A model generated the notes under the pieces. That model had not been told where the DNA came from, ran no database searches, and was given only the letters and a program-made list of their open reading frames with translations. This document shows, piece after piece, positions 1 to 7,666 of a DNA stretch of 64,000 bases. Both the position numbers and the translations under genes were made by a program. Positions within the stretch are counted from its first letter, which is position 1; every line of letters begins with the position of its first letter. This stretch comes from SW132 sp038150125 (lineage in GTDB: Bacteria > Bacteroidota > Rhodothermia > Balneolales > Balneolaceae). The stretch is from positions 248,001 through 312,000 of the forward strand of contig NZ_JBBVMF010000003.1 of assembly GCF_038150125.1 (NCBI RefSeq), given 5' to 3'.

Positions 1-331
1 TATATTCAAGGCCGGGTTTGGAGATTGTATCCAGGGCACCCATTCGGAGAGCTTTAAGAGCATAGGAACTCTCTTTGGGAGTGTAACAACTCACAATGAT
101 GACCGGATAAGGATGCGATTTCATGATCTTTCCTAAAAAGGTCAATCCATCCATCCGTGGCATCCGTAAATCCAGCGTAATTACATCCGGTTTTAACAGA
201 TTGATAAGGTCCCTTGCCACATAGGGATTTTCAGCGGTGCCGACGACCTCAATGCCAGGTTCATCATTTAGCGCGTAGGAAATAAGTTTTCGGTAAATCT
301 CTGAGTCATCAACAATGAGCACTCTAATCAT
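1..331 (-). CDS. cheB: CheB-like chemotaxis response regulator, N-terminal receiver domain (partial)
   Basis: The gene reads leftward out of the window, so only about 110 N-terminal residues are seen. They form a complete CheY-like receiver domain: the acidic pair D8-D9 in LIVDDS, the phospho-acceptor D54 in LDLRMPRMDG and K105 in ISKPG. The wording of the DLRMPRMDG and ALRMGALD segments is that of CheB, the protein-glutamate methylesterase that removes methyl groups from chemoreceptors in the cytoplasm. The catalytic methylesterase domain would lie beyond the edge, so another receiver protein cannot be excluded. The start is the ATG at 331. A chemotaxis gene fits the flagellar locus further along. 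Confidence 0.75.
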   Translation of the reverse strand, partial: MIRVLIVDDSEIYRKLISYALNDEPGIEVVGTAENPYVARDLINLLKPDVITLDLRMPRMDGLTFLGKIMKSHPYPVIIVSCYTPKESSYALKALRMGALDTISKPGLEY

Positions 332-756
332 ACTACTATAACAAGATCTTATTAACTGTTTGCGACATAAATAACCACAATAAGCTAAGGCAGTTTGAGT
401 GCTATATGCGGATTTACTGAGGATTTAATGTGATAAACGTAATGTTATATTTTATCGGCTTTATCTATTTTTTCTGAAGAAAGGGGGAATAGGATTCCGG
501 TAAAAAATGTTTTTTTGTAAGTGATTGGCGCTCTGTTGAATAGGTTGGTTTAAAATAACTATCCATCAAATGTATGATATCATTCAAGTCTATGTTTTTT
601 TGATTTGTGCGGGTGGGTTTCCGGACGAGAATAATTATATCCGGTAAAAAAACATCACTCATTGCAAATGGATCTAAAACAGTTCGGTGATATTACATAA
701 ATCACCATGTACCCAAAACACCATGATGTTATCCTCAATTACATTATTTGAAAATT
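332..756. other. Gene-free stretch upstream of cheB
   Basis: This AT-rich stretch lies between the cheB-like start and the transposase scrap. A minus-strand open frame of 65 codons (465-662) is present. It has no visible ribosome binding site and no recognisable motif, so I do not call it. No promoter element or repeat stands out. Confidence 0.5.
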
Positions 757-911
757 TACACATTGGAATACTGGAGGAAATGAACTCAAAGATACAATTG
801 ATCGAACACAGAGCTCGCAGATACAGAAACACGGCCAATTTTATCGACATGATTTATTTTACCAGTAGTAAACTTCAATTGGATTACTCACACCGATCAA
901 CATCGGCCTGT
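757..911 (+). pseudogene. C-terminal scrap of a DDE transposase (ISL3-like)
   Basis: The plus frame reads MNSKIQLIEHRARRYRN followed by NFIDMIYF. This resembles the last 40-50 residues of IS204/IS1001/IS1096/IS1165 (ISL3-type) transposases, where a basic IQLIKRRARGYRN-like segment precedes a final hydrophobic stretch. Nothing upstream in any frame encodes the DDE catalytic domain, and no terminal inverted repeat was recognised. It is therefore read as the remnant of a lost insertion sequence. The family name comes from memory of the C-terminal pattern and is uncertain. Confidence 0.45.
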
Positions 912-1026
912 AATAAATCGTGTGTTAATAAAACGCGGGCCACCGAAAGTTCAGACGGGGTGAGCTCACTGAAAATAATCTCGTCAGTTGATTAAATGAA
1001 TATCTCATCATTAATTACAGGATCGA

Positions 1027-1560
1027 TTATTTCGCCCGCTCATATTTAATTCGCCAATTAAGCGTCCATGTATTGCCGGCATCACGAGACACTTCCCAGT
1101 CCCATGTAAATGAATCTTCCCGGATGTCGTAGAAAATCATGCGCTGCATGATCGGGTTGCCATTTAGATCAATTCCGGTTCGGGTAAACAATCGACGGTT
1201 GTCAACAAACTTACCGGTGAAATCCAGGTATCCGCCGTTGTTGTCCACCCACGTCTGTTTCCATTCGCCACTTGCCGGCTGGTATACCGAGTAACTCTTA
1301 CCGATGAAGCCGGCATAAACGCCCGTTAGGCCTTCAAAGTTCTCTTTAATGACCGCATCATTCAATATCCGCTCTATTTTGTTGACTCCCGTTCCCGTGC
1401 TGCCGTCCGGATCTTCCCATGTCAGGTTCCACTCGCCAATCCAAAAATCGAAGTATTTTTCAGGCGGAATATCTTTAAGGCTCGTTTGGCTGTAGACCGG
1501 ATCAGCAGACAGAACAAGAAACAGGGAGCTCAGAAGAATAGGCAGGAGTGATGGTTTCAT
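1027..1560 (-). CDS. Secreted DUF1579-like protein of unknown function
   Basis: A 177-residue protein with an N-terminal signal peptide: a lysine near the start, a hydrophobic stretch of about 15 residues, and probable cleavage after VYSQ at residue 25. The mature part contains FDFWIGEWNLTW near its start, and the rest reads like a beta-rich barrel. This FWIGEW pattern is typical of DUF1579 and related lipocalin-like families found in many Bacteroidota. It is probably periplasmic. No catalytic motif is visible and the ligand is unknown. It stands alone, with 168 bases separating it from the membrane protein upstream on the same strand. Confidence 0.7.
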   Translation of the reverse strand: MKPSLLPILLSSLFLVLSADPVYSQTSLKDIPPEKYFDFWIGEWNLTWEDPDGSTGTGVNKIERILNDAVIKENFEGLTGVYAGFIGKSYSVYQPASGEWKQTWVDNNGGYLDFTGKFVDNRRLFTRTGIDLNGNPIMQRMIFYDIREDSFTWDWEVSRDAGNTWTLNWRIKYERAK

Positions 1561-1728
1561 GACGGAAAGCGTGTTGGTTTAGTAAAGGAACAGTGCATAG
1601 TATCTTGATTATACATCATTCCAATAAAAAATAACATGCTTGTGCCATTTACCACTTGCCGGGCCGATTTAAAAATGCATAAAGCTACTCAGATGCAGAT
1701 CGCGATAAACACAGGAGGTCCGGCTTAT

Positions 1729-2091
1729 TTAATCTTTTTTTCTTTTCCCGCTTGAAACCGCCAGCACGCCCGACCACAGCGCAATAATCATCAAGCCGCT
1801 AAATTCACGCGCCGCTTCCACGCCAATGTAGCTCATGCCGATTTCCTCCAGAATATTCTGAAAGCCTGATAGTGTAAGGTCCGGCGTGATGGTGAGCGCC
1901 CAGATACCGGTAACGAGCGCGAGAATTGCTGCAAGCATCCAATGTAGCTTCTGAAGGGCATAAAGCACAGAGATGACACAGGCCGCGGTATAGATAAACG
2001 ACCAGAAAAACGGATCAGGATCGTTAATTTGTGCAATTGCAGAGAGACCGAAAAGAAAAGCCATCAGGTAGTTTGTGTAACGGAGTGCCAT
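1729..2091 (-). CDS. TMEM220-family small membrane protein
   Basis: A 120-residue integral membrane protein with four predicted hydrophobic segments, at about residues 5-22, 30-47, 50-68 and 96-113. The motif QINDPDPFFW after the first helix is the signature of the transmembrane family 220, found in bacteria and eukaryotes and without an established function. The C-terminus is basic (GKRKKD). It starts at the ATG at 2091 and is followed on the same strand, 168 bases on, by the DUF1579-like gene, so the two could share a transcript. Confidence 0.75.
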   Translation of the reverse strand: MALRYTNYLMAFLFGLSAIAQINDPDPFFWSFIYTAACVISVLYALQKLHWMLAAILALVTGIWALTITPDLTLSGFQNILEEIGMSYIGVEAAREFSGLMIIALWSGVLAVSSGKRKKD

Positions 2092-2454
2092 GGAACGCAG
2101 ATGTTTATGTTCGTAGAAGTAACATTAATTCAAACAAAATTACGAAAGACACCGGACATACAGAAACAAGAGCGCGGGATTAATTCCGGTAAATTAGTTT
2201 GTAGAATCATAAGTGGTTTAATTCTGCGTCCTGGCGGGTGTGCGGCGAGGCAATCAATTTTCAAAAAACCCCGAACCGAAAACTCATCCGCTTGAGCAGA
2301 TTTGTTATAAAGCGGGCTTAGAATTCTGTTTTATGTAAATTTCAATTATGATTAAATATTTTGCGTGTATTAGAGTCGCCGAAGTTGATTTGAATGATAT
2401 CACAGCACGAACCAGATACGAGCTGTCAGGCGTTACGCCGCTATACTCATTTAA
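2092..2454. other. Gene-free stretch
   Basis: I see no convincing gene here. An 88-codon plus frame running from inside the TMEM220 gene to 2295 has no RBS and no motif. The stretch is probably the upstream region of the TMEM220 gene and the remains around the decayed methyltransferase. Confidence 0.4.
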
Positions 2455-2775
2455 TCAGGTAATATATGCTTTGCAACTACCACCCCAACTGGCAACCTCA
2501 CCATAGACATTTTTGTTAAATCAACGATTTGAAAACCGACATCTTCCAAAGACTCCTGACAAATATCGGGCGGCAACCAACATACTTCGGAAGGTTCGCA
2601 TGTATCCATTCATACAGCCTCATCATTACATTAGCCTATCCCTTTTTAAACATTGCCACAACAGAGATACGCCCGCAACTTTTAAGAACCCTTTGGCACT
2701 CGTGTAAAACAATAGGAATTTTCGGTGTATTGAATAGTTCTAACGTCATGACAGGCTTTAGAGTTATAACCACTG
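2455..2775 (-). pseudogene. Decayed C-terminal half of a SAM-dependent methyltransferase
   Basis: Read on the minus strand from about 2775, the frame gives LELFNTPKIPIVLHECQRVL, then KSCGRISVVAMFKKG, a stop codon (TAG near 2638), then MMRLYEWIHANLPKYV and CRPIFV. A one-base frameshift near 2545 continues into ESLEDVGFQIV and DLTKMSMVRLPVGVVVAK. The order of motifs (LELFDTPEIP, ECxRVLKPGGR, YEWxHxxFPKYVDCRPI, LExAGF) matches the second half of UbiE/COQ5-like class I methyltransferases. The N-terminal half with the SAM-binding GxGxG loop is missing, because the hydroxyacid dehydrogenase gene begins where it should lie. The piece is dead through truncation, one stop and one frameshift. Confidence 0.7.
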
Positions 2776-2852
2776 ATGTATAGATGTGTCGTGACATACT
2801 GCAACAATCCTATCCGGACAGAGAAAAAACTTTATGATCTGTACAATTCAAA

Positions 2853-3734
2853 TTATGTGGCTTTATTTGAACTATCCATAAAATCAAAGATCCGGGAGAA
2901 GTCTTCCCGATCCCGCCCATCACTTTTCGCCTGCCCAAACAGCTCCTTGGTAATATTATTCAGGAAATACGGATGATCCTGTTCATATGCTGAAAGAGCA
3001 GCAAGGTGAAGGTCTTTATGCATCAACTCAAGGGGAAATTGTGTTTCCTCATCACCATTTTTGATCATCTCAGCTTTGGCGTTTAGAAAAGGGGCTGAAA
3101 CGGGAAGGTCTGGAAGGGTATTCAATAAAAAATCTTTAGAAATTCCCATTTCCTCACCCAGAAGAACGGTTTCAGAAAAAGAAGCCATTGCAACAGCCAA
3201 TAAAGAATTTACAAGCATCTTCATGGCAGTTCCTTTTCCAGTTTCACCCACATGCACAATCTTCGATCCCATATATTCGATCAGCGAACGCGTTTTTTCC
3301 AGATCAGATTGATATCCTCCTATTAAGAAGGTCAGCTCTCCATTCTCGGCCGGGCCTTTGCTTCCAGCAACGGGAGCATCCATGAATCGCACGTTGTGTT
3401 TTTTAGCCTCCTCCGCCTCTTTCAGAGAAAAGGAAGGATTTACAGTCGTACAATCAACCCAAAGAGCTTGTTCCTTCATGAAAGATAGAAACCCGGTTTC
3501 TCCAAAAGCCAGTTGTTCAATGGCATCGGGATCTGAAACCATGGTGAATACAATATCTGCTTCCTCAACAGCATTTTCCAGTGATCCGGCGCCATGCGCA
3601 CCGGACTCAACCAGAGGATCCATGGCCGAGCGGGTTCGATTATAAACCGTCAGATTTACATCATTCTTTTGAAGATTATTTGCCATTCGGCTTCCCATGA
3701 TTCCTAATCCGATAAATGCGATTTTTTCGCCCAT
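2853..3734 (-). CDS. NAD(P)-dependent beta-hydroxyacid dehydrogenase (3-hydroxyisobutyrate dehydrogenase family)
   Basis: A cytoplasmic oxidoreductase of about 293 residues. The N-terminus reads KIAFIGLGIMGSRMANNL, the Rossmann GxGxxG dinucleotide-binding loop in the form typical of the family. DAPVAGSKGPAENGEL is the substrate-binding signature, and GKGTAMKMLVNSLL carries the catalytic lysine. Members reduce or oxidise short beta-hydroxyacids such as 3-hydroxyisobutyrate, tartronate semialdehyde or glyoxylate; the substrate cannot be told here. I place the start at the ATG at 3734, because family members begin just before this Rossmann strand. An upstream in-frame ATG at 3782 would add 16 residues that do not fit. 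Confidence 0.85.
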   Translation of the reverse strand: MGEKIAFIGLGIMGSRMANNLQKNDVNLTVYNRTRSAMDPLVESGAHGAGSLENAVEEADIVFTMVSDPDAIEQLAFGETGFLSFMKEQALWVDCTTVNPSFSLKEAEEAKKHNVRFMDAPVAGSKGPAENGELTFLIGGYQSDLEKTRSLIEYMGSKIVHVGETGKGTAMKMLVNSLLAVAMASFSETVLLGEEMGISKDFLLNTLPDLPVSAPFLNAKAEMIKNGDEETQFPLELMHKDLHLAALSAYEQDHPYFLNNITKELFGQAKSDGRDREDFSRIFDFMDSSNKAT

Positions 3735-3859
3735 AATTGCAACCTGTTTTTTTATGAATATCTGTTTTCTAAGAACAAGCAAAAATGCAGGCTGATTCCA
3801 TCTTCACGGCAACCAGCCTGGATTATTCACCAAGAAATTTGTTCGTGGGCATGGCGAAG

Positions 3860-3915
3860 TTGAAATGGAAAGTGTAGCGTATGAACATACGCCGAGTGCG
3901 TCATTTCCACTTCAA
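3860..3915. repeat. Imperfect inverted repeat (hairpin) upstream of the hydroxyacid dehydrogenase
   Basis: The outer arms TTGAAATGGAAAGT and ATTTCCACTTCAA pair imperfectly. Inside them is a perfect core GCGTATG-AA-CATACGC. No poly-T tract follows, so it is not an ordinary terminator. It could be a mobile palindromic element, an operator or the remains of an attC-like site. Confidence 0.5.
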
Positions 3916-4228
3916 TGAAGCAAACGGTCAAATTTCGAAGCTTTTTGGCATACACTCAAATTTCGGTTACGGCTCATTTGACACAAACTTAGTCAAATCA
4001 ACTACCTAATTGTTCTATCTTTATTTTTCGTGAATTATTCGGGCCAGATGCCAGCAGAACTCAGCTATCTGGTGTCTCATTTCCCGACCGGGAAACCGGT
4101 ATTTGGATCTTCGATAAGTTCACTTTCCCAGGATGTCCAAAAATGGTTGTCTGCCTTGCACACTGCTTATATTTTATGTCCAGAGATAAATTTTCATCGT
4201 TCTGGCTGCAGATTTACAATAACATAAA
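3916..4228. other. Stretch without an intact gene, possible decayed cassette
   Basis: No intact gene. On the minus strand 4085-4155 reads NHFWTSWESELIEDPNTGF between stop codons, which looks protein-like and may be the ghost of a lost cassette gene. I do not recognise it. Confidence 0.3.
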
Positions 4229-4341
4229 TGATAACGCCATTGCAGTAAGTATTGGTAATCAGAACTATCGCGCAGGTAACCCCGATGTCACCTTCACCTA
4301 TGCCATGCGAGGCATATCCGCGTTAATGCGTTGGTTATCCC
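4229..4341 (-). other. attC-like integron recombination site 1 (after trmO)
   Basis: The left arm GATAACGCCATTGCAGTAAG and the right arm CGTTAATGCGTTGGTTATC are imperfect inverted complements. The core is GATAAC/GTTATC, followed by a spacer of five bases on one side and three on the other, then a short stem with shared GCA and TAA. It sits 24 bases past the trmO stop, where the attC of a minus-strand cassette should be. The stem is the weakest of the series. Confidence 0.45.
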
Positions 4342-4364
4342 GTCTGTTGTTGGCAAAATTGGCA

Positions 4365-4781
4365 TCAATGCTGATTGCACAGAACAGGCTTTATATCAAT
4401 TACAGGGGTGCCGTCGACTGCTTCTAAAGGACTTACTATTAAATTTACAGACTCAGCAGTCTCCAGTACCTGAACGCGGTGTAAACCAATGGGATTTGGT
4501 CGATCCGGCGCACGTGTAGCGAAGACTCCTTTCAGCGGATTATTGGGATTATTTCGGGGATGTACCTGTAATACATTACGGTCACTCAGGTGAAGCCATG
4601 TAAGCAGGATGATCTCGCTGCCGGCAACAATTCCATCAGTCGCCTTTGTAAACTCTTTATCTATCTTTATGCACGCTTCCGGTGCCCCTTCTGAACCTTG
4701 TTCAGGAGCGTCTTTTTTGTCAATAAGTTGAGAGTGAACAAAGCCGATTGGCCGTATTGAATAGGTGGTTGTAGAGTTCAT
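4365..4781 (-). CDS. trmO: TrmO-type tRNA (N6-threonylcarbamoyladenosine-37) N6-methyltransferase, short form
   Basis: A 138-residue protein of the TsaA/TrmO (VirR) family, which uses SAM to methylate the N6 of t6A37 in tRNA-Thr that reads ACY codons. Visible family marks are IRPIGFVHS at the N-terminus, ILLTWLHLSDRNVLQVHPR and the hallmark RAPDRPNPIGLHRV. The fold is a small SAM-binding beta-barrel acting as a dimer in the cytoplasm. It is followed by an attC-like site, and another lies 23 bases upstream of the start, so the gene sits as an integron cassette. A cassette-borne TrmO may be a spare copy or may act on another substrate; the sequence does not decide this. Confidence 0.85.
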   Translation of the reverse strand: MNSTTTYSIRPIGFVHSQLIDKKDAPEQGSEGAPEACIKIDKEFTKATDGIVAGSEIILLTWLHLSDRNVLQVHPRNNPNNPLKGVFATRAPDRPNPIGLHRVQVLETAESVNLIVSPLEAVDGTPVIDIKPVLCNQH

Positions 4782-4803
4782 TGGCTATATTTCTCTGTTA
4801 GGT

Positions 4804-4935
4804 GGTATAACGCCCTGGCGCATAAGGGGCGTGCAAAATGACCCTGAATTTGTTTCAAAATGTACTGCGGAAACTGACAAATTAAAACCGGTAGCCAACG
4901 GCGAGGCACGTTCAACTTAATGCGCGGGTTATATT
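4804..4935 (-). other. attC-like integron recombination site 2 (after the DUF1801 pseudogene)
   Basis: The left end is GTATAACGCCCTGGCGCATAAG and the right end CTTAATGCGCGGGTTATAT. After the shared TATAAC core and unpaired spacers of six and two bases, GCGCAT(T)AAG pairs with its complement. A second short pairing (GCGTGC with GCACG) lies further in. Size (about 130 bases), asymmetry of the spacers and position fit attC. The stop codon of the preceding DUF1801 reading frame (TAA at 4929-4931) overlaps the core, which is common for integron cassettes. Confidence 0.75.
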
Positions 4936-5293
4936 CTCTTCCACAAGTTTACTGCTTGTTCAATAAACTCATCAATTTTGGTATCTGGAATAGCAACTGT
5001 TTTTTCAATCGAATACATCCTTTTCCTATATCTAATCCCTTAGTTAATTCACCAGATCCATCAATTTTCTCAATATTTCCAACATAAAGGCTCGCGTAAA
5101 TTTTTGAGTGTTCAGATGAAAAACAGTTGTTTTACTATCGCCGTACCGTAGCATTTTATATTCAATGTTATCCGCTATTCAGGGTGCCTTAGAAAAAATC
5201 ATTTCACGCAGAGCTAATAGTATTTCCTTTCTCCAATCCTCGTCCAGGGATTCTAAATATTCTGGAGGTGTTTCTACGTTATATTGAATTGGA
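4929..5293 (-). pseudogene. DUF1801-family protein, broken cassette gene
   Basis: On the minus strand the frame reads NVETPPEYLESLDEDWRKEI, then LLALREMIFSKAP and an in-frame TGA. It continues IADNIEYKMLRYGDSKTTVF and HLNTQK. A frameshift near 5099 continues into IYASLYVGNIEKIDGSGELT and KGLDIGKGCIR. A second frameshift near 5005 leads to EKTVAIPDTKIDEFIEQAVN and LWKRI before the stop. The KIYASLYVGNIEK, LTKGLDIGKGCIRxKK and EFIEQAVNLW segments are typical of DUF1801 (YdhG-like) proteins, whose function is not established. With one stop and two frameshifts it cannot be translated as one protein. Confidence 0.75.
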
Positions 5294-5319
5294 TATCTAT
5301 GATTTAGTACTAAAAAGTT

Positions 5320-5350
5320 TGGTATAACGACAATGCGCTTATACTGCGAC
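5320..5350 (-). other. Truncated attC-like half site (after the SnoaL-like gene)
   Basis: GGTATAACGACAATGCGCTT resembles the left end of site 2 in core (GTATAAC), spacer length and the following GCGC. No matching second arm exists in the 26 bases between it and the SnoaL-like stop. It is read as half an attC left by a deletion. Confidence 0.4.
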
Positions 5351-5375
5351 TAACCAATAATTGAAGCAACATTCT

Positions 5376-5798
5376 TTATCCCATTGCTCCTAATTGCATT
5401 ATTAGACCCAAATTATCTACTATTCCTTTTTCTTCTACAACCTTTCCATTTTGAAATTTAAGCACAGTCATACCCTGCACAGCCACGTTCTTTCCTGATG
5501 CTTCAACGCCAAATAAGTCGCCATTTTCATGAGTTCCATTGTATTCCCAATTAATTGTGGCGCTACGTACATTTTCACTTGGAATTATTTCTTTTATTGA
5601 AATTTTTAAATCAGGAAAAAATTCGTGGGTTTGTTTTAGCATTGCTTTGTATTCAGAAATGCTGTTATAAGTTTTTTCAAAGTGTGTGTAGTTAACTTCT
5701 AAATCATCATCGGCAAATTCATTGAGTAAATTTTCCTTTCCGGCATTCCAAATTTCCATGTAACTCGATGATAGTTCTTTGATTTCTTGAGCATTCAT
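5376..5798 (-). CDS. SnoaL-like (NTF2-fold) ester cyclase-type protein
   Basis: A 140-residue protein of the SnoaL-like/ester cyclase group of NTF2-fold proteins. The start EIKELSSSYMEIWNAGKENLL is the usual first helix. EYKAMLKQTHEFFPDLKISI matches the FPDL signature of the family, and the C-terminal half alternates beta strands (GMTVLKFQNGKVVEEKGIVD). Members range from polyketide cyclases to proteins of unknown function, and nothing here points to polyketide synthesis. It lies in the cassette region on the minus strand with a half attC behind it, so it is probably cassette cargo. Confidence 0.75.
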   Translation of the reverse strand: MNAQEIKELSSSYMEIWNAGKENLLNEFADDDLEVNYTHFEKTYNSISEYKAMLKQTHEFFPDLKISIKEIIPSENVRSATINWEYNGTHENGDLFGVEASGKNVAVQGMTVLKFQNGKVVEEKGIVDNLGLIMQLGAMG

Positions 5799-5809
5799 AA
5801 ATAAAAACC

Positions 5810-5992
5810 TTAAAAAATGATGTTTGATTTAATTGAATGAAAAATCTCAGTTGTTAATCTTGAAAGATTTACTATTTCTTTATTTTCAATTTCTTTACGT
5901 ACTATTTCATCCGCAAACTGGAAATAGCATAACTGATCATTAACAAAGGCTATCTTGTCAAAATATTCATTCTTTAATTTAGTTTTTTGCAT
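5810..5992 (-). CDS. Hypothetical 60-residue protein
   Basis: An AT-rich open frame of 60 codons lies immediately upstream of the SnoaL-like gene on the same strand, 11 bases apart. The composition is protein-like (charged, with KEIENKEIV and an aromatic-rich CYFQFAD), but I recognise no family and see no Shine-Dalgarno sequence. It may be a small cassette gene or the tail of a longer, decayed one. Confidence 0.3.
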   Translation of the reverse strand: MQKTKLKNEYFDKIAFVNDQLCYFQFADEIVRKEIENKEIVNLSRLTTEIFHSIKSNIIF

Positions 5993-6015
5993 GAAAATAG
6001 ATTTTGCTCAAAGAT

Positions 6016-6079
6016 GCCTAACGGTTTGGCAATTATGCAGCGAGTCGATACATCCATATGGCCGCTTGCGAGCGACACC
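6016..6079 (-). other. attC-like arm, halorhodopsin-distal half (GCCTAAC core)
   Basis: In the minus reading this ends ACTCGCTGCATAA, a ten-base spacer, then GTTAGGC, which fits the classical attC core GTTRRRY exactly. The 47-base segment before the spacer is matched at about 41 positions by the reverse complement of 7222-7268 on the far side of the halorhodopsin gene. Together the two halves form one attC-like stem with the gene in the loop. Confidence 0.6.
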
Positions 6080-6229
6080 CTTAGTGCTGAGGAAAGGCTA
6101 AAAAGAATCAACCCACAAAACGAGCGGGAATTGTCAAGTTCGTTTGGACCTTCAAAAAAGGACGATGCATGCACTCACACTTCTACATTTTTGCAAGCCT
6201 GCTGAATAGCTTTGCGAACGACACCCCGA

Positions 6230-7000
6230 CTAACGAGCTGTGGCTGAGACCACACCTGTCGGAGACGTAATCGCCTCTGGCTCCTTCTTGACGTAGAGGA
6301 CCAAAATGATTGTGAAGGCATACTTGGCGATGATGTCCAGAATGCTGTATCCCCACGAGGTAACGCCCACATTCAGCAGGGCCAGGCCTTCGTTGCCAAG
6401 CGCCCAGATGACCGGATAGCCGATCCACATGAAGACGGTCAGGAGCTTAAGCGTGTTAAAGATATTGCCGGTTCCCTTGGCCTTGGCCTCCTTAGGCCAC
6501 TCGGCGAGCAGATAGTACAATACCCCTACGAAGAAGGCGCTGCTGAGCAGGTACCAGAACCAGCGCATGGCGTAGCTGCTGGTAGTCAGCGCGGCGGCCA
6601 GGCCGGTCAGGCACATGAATACGTCCAGCACGATTGCTGAGAAAATCTTATCGCCTGTAGAGCCGGCCATGAGACCGAGCGCCAGCAGAATGAACGGAGT
6701 GGACAAGGTCCATGTCAAATACCGCCCCCACAGGGAGAGTGTCTCTTGGCCGGCCAGCGCGTGACCGTCCGGCATCACTAAGGTATCGATAGTGAGTCCA
6801 GAAGCAAGTCCCATGTAGCTGGAAATGGAGACCACCGAAATCATCATCGTAGCATAAGTGATCAGCCGGGCACGAGAGTTTTGGATACTGCGTGACCAAA
6901 AGGCGATGAGCATCAGGGTGATGCCGGCAAGTGCAATATTAACGTAGATTGATGAGGCAAGTGCAGTATCGTCGATTACAGCAAGATATATATTTTCCAT
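6230..7000 (-). CDS. hop: Halorhodopsin: light-driven inward chloride pump of haloarchaeal type
   Basis: A 256-residue seven-helix retinal protein in the inner membrane. Helix C reads GRYLTWTLSTPFILLALGL, so the positions equal to bacteriorhodopsin D85, T89 and D96 are T96, S100 and A107. This TSA motif is that of haloarchaeal chloride pumps. Helix G has D222 and the retinal-binding K226 (LDIIAKYAF). The B-C loop MPDGHALAGQ and the WGRYLTW segment also follow haloarchaeal halorhodopsins, not bacterial NTQ pumps, so transfer from haloarchaea, directly or through a Salinibacter-like host, is likely. By eye the gene is clearly richer in GC than the cassettes beside it. It has its own AT-rich leader (7001-7080). 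No retinal-synthesis gene is in the window. Confidence 0.95.
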   Translation of the reverse strand: MENIYLAVIDDTALASSIYVNIALAGITLMLIAFWSRSIQNSRARLITYATMMISVVSISSYMGLASGLTIDTLVMPDGHALAGQETLSLWGRYLTWTLSTPFILLALGLMAGSTGDKIFSAIVLDVFMCLTGLAAALTTSSYAMRWFWYLLSSAFFVGVLYYLLAEWPKEAKAKGTGNIFNTLKLLTVFMWIGYPVIWALGNEGLALLNVGVTSWGYSILDIIAKYAFTIILVLYVKKEPEAITSPTGVVSATAR

Positions 7001-7221
7001 GGAGTGATACCTGACTATTTAAATTTTTTTAATAAAAATAATATCTTAATAAATAACCGTTTAAACTTCAAATAATTGCAACAGCAGGGGTAGACACCGG
7101 CGAATGGATTTTGGTTATTCGGCAATTGACAACTTGTCCTCAGGAAGAAGAGAGACTGCCTGATGAAACAAGTTTGTACAGGGTTGTCCTGAAGCCGCTC
7201 AGGACTCGATCGAGCGATAGT
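7001..7221 (-). promoter_or_regulatory. Leader of the halorhodopsin gene
   Basis: About 80 bases upstream of the start are almost pure A/T and end with AGTCAGGTATCACTCC before the ATG. A CAGG may serve as a weak ribosome binding site. The AT-rich block suggests a promoter private to the gene, but I cannot fit a clear -33/-7 pair. Bases 7081-7221 are GC-richer with short palindromes such as CTCGATCGAG and no gene. Confidence 0.35.
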
Positions 7222-7284
7222 GATGTCGCACGCAAACGGTCATATGGATGTCTTGACTCGCTGCATAACGACGAATTGTTATAC
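7222..7284 (-). other. attC-like arm, halorhodopsin-proximal half (GTATAAC core)
   Basis: In the minus reading it starts GTATAACAATTCGTCGTTATG, directly after the stop of the 111-residue cassette gene, as an attC start should. The stem part CATATGGATGTCTTGACTCG with flanks is the reverse complement of 6033-6079, with about six mismatches in 47 bases. The distance between the two halves is about 1.15 kb, filled by the halorhodopsin gene. Confidence 0.6.
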
Positions 7285-7307
7285 CGCGGTTACTCCTTGA
7301 TTCTCTT

Positions 7308-7643
7308 TCAATCAATTTCACCATTTTTAAAATGTGCAAGTTCTATAGCACCCATGCCGTAATCATCAATTAGGGAAATTTCCAGATTTCTATTTCTTAC
7401 CAATCCATTAAACTTTGTCGAATTTTCTCTTAAATAGTTGAAAGTTTTCTCAGCTTCAACAAAATCTTTTTTAGCCTTTTCTCTATCTAAATTTGCAGGC
7501 TTCCAACTGCTTTGAATATTACATTGAACACTGCTATCGTCTAACAGTACAAAAGAAGCTTCTTGCATGTTTAGGTGGTCTCCCCCTAAAAAACGGTCAA
7601 GGGCTAAGTCAAGGCGTTCACCGGATAGTTTAGTAACTTGCAT
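7308..7643 (-). CDS. Hypothetical cassette protein, 111 residues
   Basis: I do not recognise a family. The protein is soluble and mixed in charge, with LSGERLDLALDRFLGGDHLN near the start, a central lysine-rich helix (REKAKKDFVEAEKTF), and no signal peptide or membrane segment. It starts at the ATG at 7643, 23 bases after the stop of a 43-codon frame, which may be co-transcribed. An attC-like half follows 23 bases after its stop, so it is probably cassette cargo. Confidence 0.6.
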   Translation of the reverse strand: MQVTKLSGERLDLALDRFLGGDHLNMQEASFVLLDDSSVQCNIQSSWKPANLDREKAKKDFVEAEKTFNYLRENSTKFNGLVRNRNLEISLIDDYGMGAIELAHFKNGEID

Positions 7644-7666
7644 AATTGATGTATTTTGAAAGTATG

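Noticed and set aside
465..662. 65-codon minus-strand open frame upstream of the cheB-like gene
   Set aside because: No ribosome binding site, no motif and strongly AT-rich, with random-looking composition. Not called.
2513..2783. Two plus-strand open frames of 64 and 84 codons
   Set aside because: They are shadows of the decayed methyltransferase read on the opposite strand, which gives recognisable motifs.
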